From GCA-2683135 sp964507445 (GTDB lineage Bacteria > Planctomycetota > GCA-002687715): a stretch of DNA of 64,000 nt. Numbering within the stretch: the stretch's first letter is position 1; each line of letters opens with the position of its first letter. The translations under genes and the position numbers were made by a program. Under the pieces are notes generated by a model. The model was not told where the DNA came from and searched no databases. It saw only the letters and a list, made by a program, of their open reading frames with translations. Shown here one piece after another: positions 61,315 to 64,000 of the stretch. The stretch covers positions 1 through 64,000 of the forward strand of contig CAZDQF010000024.1 in assembly GCA_964507445.1 (NCBI GenBank). The letters are read 5' to 3'.

Positions 61315-61946
61315 GGGTGGCGCCGGCCTGGACGCTCGGCATCCTGGCCGGAGGGTTCAGCCGGCGGTTCGGAAGTGACAAGGCTTCGGTCTCGTTCAAC
61401 GGTTCGACCCTGCTCCAGCACATGGCGTCGCGGATGGCACCGCAGGGCGTTCCGGTGATGGTGGCTACCCGTCCCGACGGGCCGGGCCGGGACTGCGGTC
61501 ACCCGTGGGTCGCCGATCTGATTCCTGGCGAGGGGCCGTTGTCCGGGACCGCAGCGCTCCTGGAAGCCTGTGAGACGCCGTTTCTCCTGGTGACTCCGTG
61601 CGACATGCCGGTGCTGCCGCCGGATCTGGGAGACCGGATGTTGAGCTTCGTGCCGGGGGTCGACGGGGTGCTCGCCACGACGTCCGAGCGGACCTGGCCG
61701 CTCCCCGCGTTCCTCTCCGTGGACTGTGCGCCGGTGTTCAGGTCGCTGCTGAAGCGCGGCAAGCGCCGGGCCGACGCGTGGTTGGACGAGCTCCCGGCGG
61801 CGCTGGTGCCGTTCCGTGATCTGTGCCCCGAGGTCTCGGCGGAGCAGGCGTTCATGAACATCACCGCCCCCGAGGACCTCCCTCGCGCGTCCGCCCTGCT
61901 GCGGTCAGCGCCGCTCTCCGTTGACCCGGAATCAGGCCCCTGCTAA
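61311..61946 (+). CDS. mobA: Molybdenum cofactor guanylyltransferase
   Basis: A 211-residue nucleotidyltransferase that attaches GMP to molybdopterin. The signature LGILAGGFSRRFGSDKA (consensus LAGGxSxRxGxDKA) is at residues 9-25, the GPLSGTAALLEA segment near 85 and TPCDMPVLPPDL (metal-binding Asp) near 105. The start is a GTG at 61311. Tat exports many molybdoenzymes, so the coupling with tatA makes biological sense. Confidence 0.87.
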   Translation: MRVAPAWTLGILAGGFSRRFGSDKASVSFNGSTLLQHMASRMAPQGVPVMVATRPDGPGRDCGHPWVADLIPGEGPLSGTAALLEACETPFLLVTPCDMPVLPPDLGDRMLSFVPGVDGVLATTSERTWPLPAFLSVDCAPVFRSLLKRGKRRADAWLDELPAALVPFRDLCPEVSAEQAFMNITAPEDLPRASALLRSAPLSVDPESGPC

Positions 61947-61949
61947 CGT
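61941..61949 (+). promoter_or_regulatory. Extended -10 element upstream of the polyprenyl synthase gene
   Basis: TGCTAACGT fits TGNTANNNT and overlaps the mobA stop codon. The gene starts at 61997, or possibly at a GTG at 61964, which would leave only a short leader. Confidence 0.4.
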
Positions 61950-61996
61950 TCCCTGGCTCTTCTGTGGTAACGACTTCTGTCATTTTTTTCGCGACC

Positions 61997-62983
61997 ATGA
62001 GACCCGCGCCCACACTCCAGAACCTGTACCGCGACATCGTCCCTGACCTGGGGGGTGTGGAGGACAGGATCCTGCGTGCGCTGGATTCGGAGAAGCCCGA
62101 GATCGCCGAGTTGGCGGCCCACGCCAACGGCGCCGGTGGCAAACGCATGCGCCCCGCCATGGTGCTGTTGGTGGCGCGCGCCGCGGGGCGGCTCACGGAT
62201 CAGCACGTCTCCCTGGCGGCGGTGGTGGAGATGATCCACCTGGCCACCCTGGTGCACGACGACGTCATCGATCAGGCGGATCTGCGCCATCGCAACCGCA
62301 CGGTCCGGGCTCTCTGGAACCCTCGCGACGCGGTGCTCCTGGGGGACATCATCTTCGCTCGGGCCATTCGCCTGCTGGCCTCCATGGGCGACCCCAGGTC
62401 CCTGACCACCCTGACGGACGCCCTGAGCGTCGTGTGCGAAGGGGAGATCCTCCAGAACCGGCGCGCCCACGACCCGGAGCTGAGCGAACAGGTCTACTAC
62501 GAGGTCATCGACGCCAAGACCGCCGAGTTGTACGCCCGCGGCTGCGAGCTGGCCGCTCATCTGGCGGGGGCGACCCCGGAGGGCATCAGCGCCTTCGAGA
62601 CCTTCGGCCGGGAGCTGGGGCTGGCGTTCCAGGTGACCGACGACTGCCTGGACCTCATCGGCGAAGAGGCGGAGGTGGGCAAGTCCCTGGGCACGGACCT
62701 GACCGGGGGCAAGATGACCCTGCCGCTGATCCTGTTGAGAGGGCGCCTCGAAGGCGAACCTCGGCGGCTCTTTGATCGTGTGATCTCGGAGGGCGTGGCC
62801 TCGCCTGAGGACGTGACGGTCATGGCCGAGCTGCTCCGCAGCCACGGCGTGGTGGCGGAGGCCCTGGAGCGGGCTCGCAGCCACATCGCCGCTGCCACGG
62901 AAGCGGTCCGGGGTCACGCCAGTCAGCAGGACCTGGCGATCCTCGAGGCCATCGGCGAATTCGTCCTCAGCCGCAGCCTCTGA
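61997..62983 (+). CDS. Polyprenyl (octaprenyl-type) diphosphate synthase
   Basis: A 328-residue trans-prenyltransferase. GGKRMRPAMVLL near 48, first Asp-rich motif LVHDDVIDQADLRHR near 92, and second Asp motif VTDDCLDLIGEE near 220 are present. The helical residues before the first Asp motif are small (Met, Ile, His), fitting a long-chain product such as octa- or solanesyl diphosphate for quinones. The ATG at 61997 has no Shine-Dalgarno; an in-frame GTG at 61964 would add 11 residues. Convergent with folD with no gap. Confidence 0.9.
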   Translation: MRPAPTLQNLYRDIVPDLGGVEDRILRALDSEKPEIAELAAHANGAGGKRMRPAMVLLVARAAGRLTDQHVSLAAVVEMIHLATLVHDDVIDQADLRHRNRTVRALWNPRDAVLLGDIIFARAIRLLASMGDPRSLTTLTDALSVVCEGEILQNRRAHDPELSEQVYYEVIDAKTAELYARGCELAAHLAGATPEGISAFETFGRELGLAFQVTDDCLDLIGEEAEVGKSLGTDLTGGKMTLPLILLRGRLEGEPRRLFDRVISEGVASPEDVTVMAELLRSHGVVAEALERARSHIAAATEAVRGHASQQDLAILEAIGEFVLSRSL

Positions 62984-63829
62984 TCACCCGTGAGCCTGCG
63001 CCGCGTTGCGCAGGAGCATGGCCACGGTCACCGGCCCCACGCCTCCCGGCACCGGCGTGATCCAGCCGGCGTGATCCGCCGCCCCCGGGTGGACGTCTCC
63101 CGTGACGGAAGTGGAGCCGTCCTCGTGGGTGATCTCGTTGATGCCGATGTCGATCACCACCGCTCCCGGCTTGACCATCTGGGGGGCGATCAGCGCCGGC
63201 TTGCCCACGGCCACAACCAGGATGTCTGCCCGCGAGGTGTGCGCTTGCACATCGCGGGTGCCGTGGTGGCAGACGGTGACCGTGGCCAGGCGTTCCATGA
63301 GCAGCAGCGCGGTGGGCTTGCCCACGGTCTCGCTGTGGCCCACCACGACCGCCTCGGCACCTTCGATGGGGACACCTGTGGACGTGATGCAGGCCAGGGC
63401 GGCGGCGGCGGTGGGAGGCACGAGGGTGGTGCGACCGGAGAGAAGCCAGCCCAGGTTCTCCGGGTGGACCCCTTCCACGTCCTTGTCCGGATGCAGCGCG
63501 CGGCGCGCGGCGCGGGGGTCGATGTGGTCCGGCAGGGGGACCTGGATGATGATCCCGGAGACGTCCTCCTGCCGGTTGAGGGCGCGGATCTGCTCAAGCA
63601 CGGCCTCTTCGGGGGTCTCGGCGGGTAACTGGACTCGTTCGTAGGCGATCCCCAGCTTCTCGCAGATCTTGGCCTGACGCCGGGCGTAGAGCTCGGAAGC
63701 GGGGTCATCTCCGACCCCCAGGGCCACCAGGGACGGAGGAGATCCCGCCGCGGTCTGGACCTCGACCATTCGCCGCGTCTCCGCTTTGATGTCCCTGGCG
63801 ATGGCCTTGCCGTCGATGATCTGCGCCAT
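62984..63829 (-). CDS. folD: FolD-family methylene-THF dehydrogenase/cyclohydrolase with altered active site
   Basis: A 281-residue protein of folate C1 metabolism with full family length: IIDGKAIARDIK, GDDPASELYAR, IIIQVPLPDHID, HPDKDVEGVHPENLG, VVGHSETVGKPTALLL, ITPVPGGVGPVTVAMLL. Two catalytic positions are changed. The Lys that is K54 in E. coli and K56 in the human enzyme is Gln52 here (LYARRQAK), and the Asp of KDVDG (E. coli D121) is Glu119 (KDVEG). The third, Gln98, is kept as Gln96. The dehydrogenase could remain while cyclohydrolase is impaired. A TATGAT box lies nine bases upstream of the start. Confidence 0.92.
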   Translation of the reverse strand: MAQIIDGKAIARDIKAETRRMVEVQTAAGSPPSLVALGVGDDPASELYARRQAKICEKLGIAYERVQLPAETPEEAVLEQIRALNRQEDVSGIIIQVPLPDHIDPRAARRALHPDKDVEGVHPENLGWLLSGRTTLVPPTAAAALACITSTGVPIEGAEAVVVGHSETVGKPTALLLMERLATVTVCHHGTRDVQAHTSRADILVVAVGKPALIAPQMVKPGAVVIDIGINEITHEDGSTSVTGDVHPGAADHAGWITPVPGGVGPVTVAMLLRNAAQAHG

Positions 63830-63888
63830 GTGCGGTGGATCATAACTTGGCCCGGTATCGGTAACATGGGGGTCAGGAGAGCGTCTCC

Positions 63889-64000
63889 ATGCACCAAGAC
63901 GTCGAACGAGTCCTGTTCAGCGAAGCCGACATCCGTGCCCGGGTAGAGGACCTGGGCGCCCGGATCACCCGGGACCTGGAGGGGAAGGAGGTGGTCCTGC
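63889..64000 (+). CDS. hpt: Hypoxanthine phosphoribosyltransferase, N-terminus (3' partial)
   Basis: Only the first 37 residues are in the window: MHQDVERVLFSEADIRARVEDLGARIT followed by DLEGKEVVL. The VLFSE-DI-ARV-LG-IT pattern with the following GK and hydrophobic strand is the usual start of Hpt/HprT, which salvages hypoxanthine and guanine. AGGAGA precedes the ATG. A TAACAT box lies at 63862-63867. Divergent from folD. Confidence 0.75.
   Translation, partial: MHQDVERVLFSEADIRARVEDLGARITRDLEGKEVVL

Overview
This is a chromosomal stretch of a GC-rich, Gram-negative bacterium. It encodes LPS Kdo transferase (waaA), beta-barrel porins with a C-terminal Phe, signal peptidase II, MurA, SecA, YajC and TatA, so the cell has an outer membrane, lipoproteins and peptidoglycan. 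The lineage is most likely Planctomycetota. This is an inference from the LDDWA / W-LL-AR type C-terminal region of a kinase-TPR protein at the left edge, eukaryote-like Ser/Thr kinases, MJ0042-like zinc ribbons on membrane proteins, HEAT-repeat proteins ending in a W-x-x-WW motif, and single-Cys redoxin lipoproteins. A 100-base run of N at 27465-27564 shows that this is a draft or metagenome scaffold.

Layout. 2-13096: the end of a kinase/TPR protein, then a mostly extracytoplasmic hydrolase block (M1 aminopeptidase lipoprotein, polysaccharide deacetylase-like protein, redoxin lipoprotein, alpha/beta esterase, M90 peptidase with SEC-C tail, SGNH-sialidase fusion), two small cytoplasmic proteins and an M24 aminopeptidase. 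13115-19509: purD, fur, feoA-feoB behind a palindromic operator, a terpene-cyclase-fold lipoprotein, a membrane protein and a NIL-domain protein. 19510-23393: two tandem porin paralogues, each with its own promoter and terminator. 23394-29457: a transmembrane Ser/Thr kinase, a zinc-ribbon membrane protein and a remarkable repeat/Tyr-rich/TPR secreted protein interrupted by the N gap. 29543-36276: DUF401 permease, uvrB-uvrC, a family 5-like uracil-DNA glycosylase and a Xer recombinase. 36329-44171: a tightly coupled run dksA-like, lspA, pyrD, response regulator, secA, waaA, metK. 44209-48981: pseudopilin, miaB, ribD, a small membrane protein, yraN-like and yajC. 49073-54663: mnmA, a double-VWA membrane protein, two HEAT proteins and a 35-residue membrane peptide. 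54702-64000: pyk, sucC-sucD, a STAS-like protein, murA, a HEAT membrane protein, tatA, a 73-residue protein, mobA, a polyprenyl synthase, folD and the start of hpt.

How the genes work together. Most of the window is housekeeping: iron uptake under Fur, nucleotide excision repair, protein export and lipoprotein maturation (secA, yajC, lspA, tatA), tRNA modification (miaB, mnmA), C1/SAM/folate metabolism (metK, folD), lower glycolysis and the TCA cycle. The accessory layer is a set of anchored or secreted proteins (porins, sialidase/esterase/deacetylase, VWA, HEAT and repeat proteins) fitting a polymer-degrading, surface-active lifestyle. I see no phage, insertion sequence, CRISPR array, rRNA or tRNA, and no obvious defence island.

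Most unusual signals: a FolD with two of its three catalytic residues replaced; a MurA with Asp for the fosfomycin-target Cys; a 215-bp base-identical tract between two otherwise synonymously diverged porin genes; a recurrent TGNTANNNT promoter element that in several genes lies exactly six bases before a start codon without Shine-Dalgarno, predicting leaderless mRNAs; the Pro/Arg-repeat, Tyr-rich, TPR secreted protein; and a C-terminal W-x-x-WW module shared by four membrane-linked proteins.
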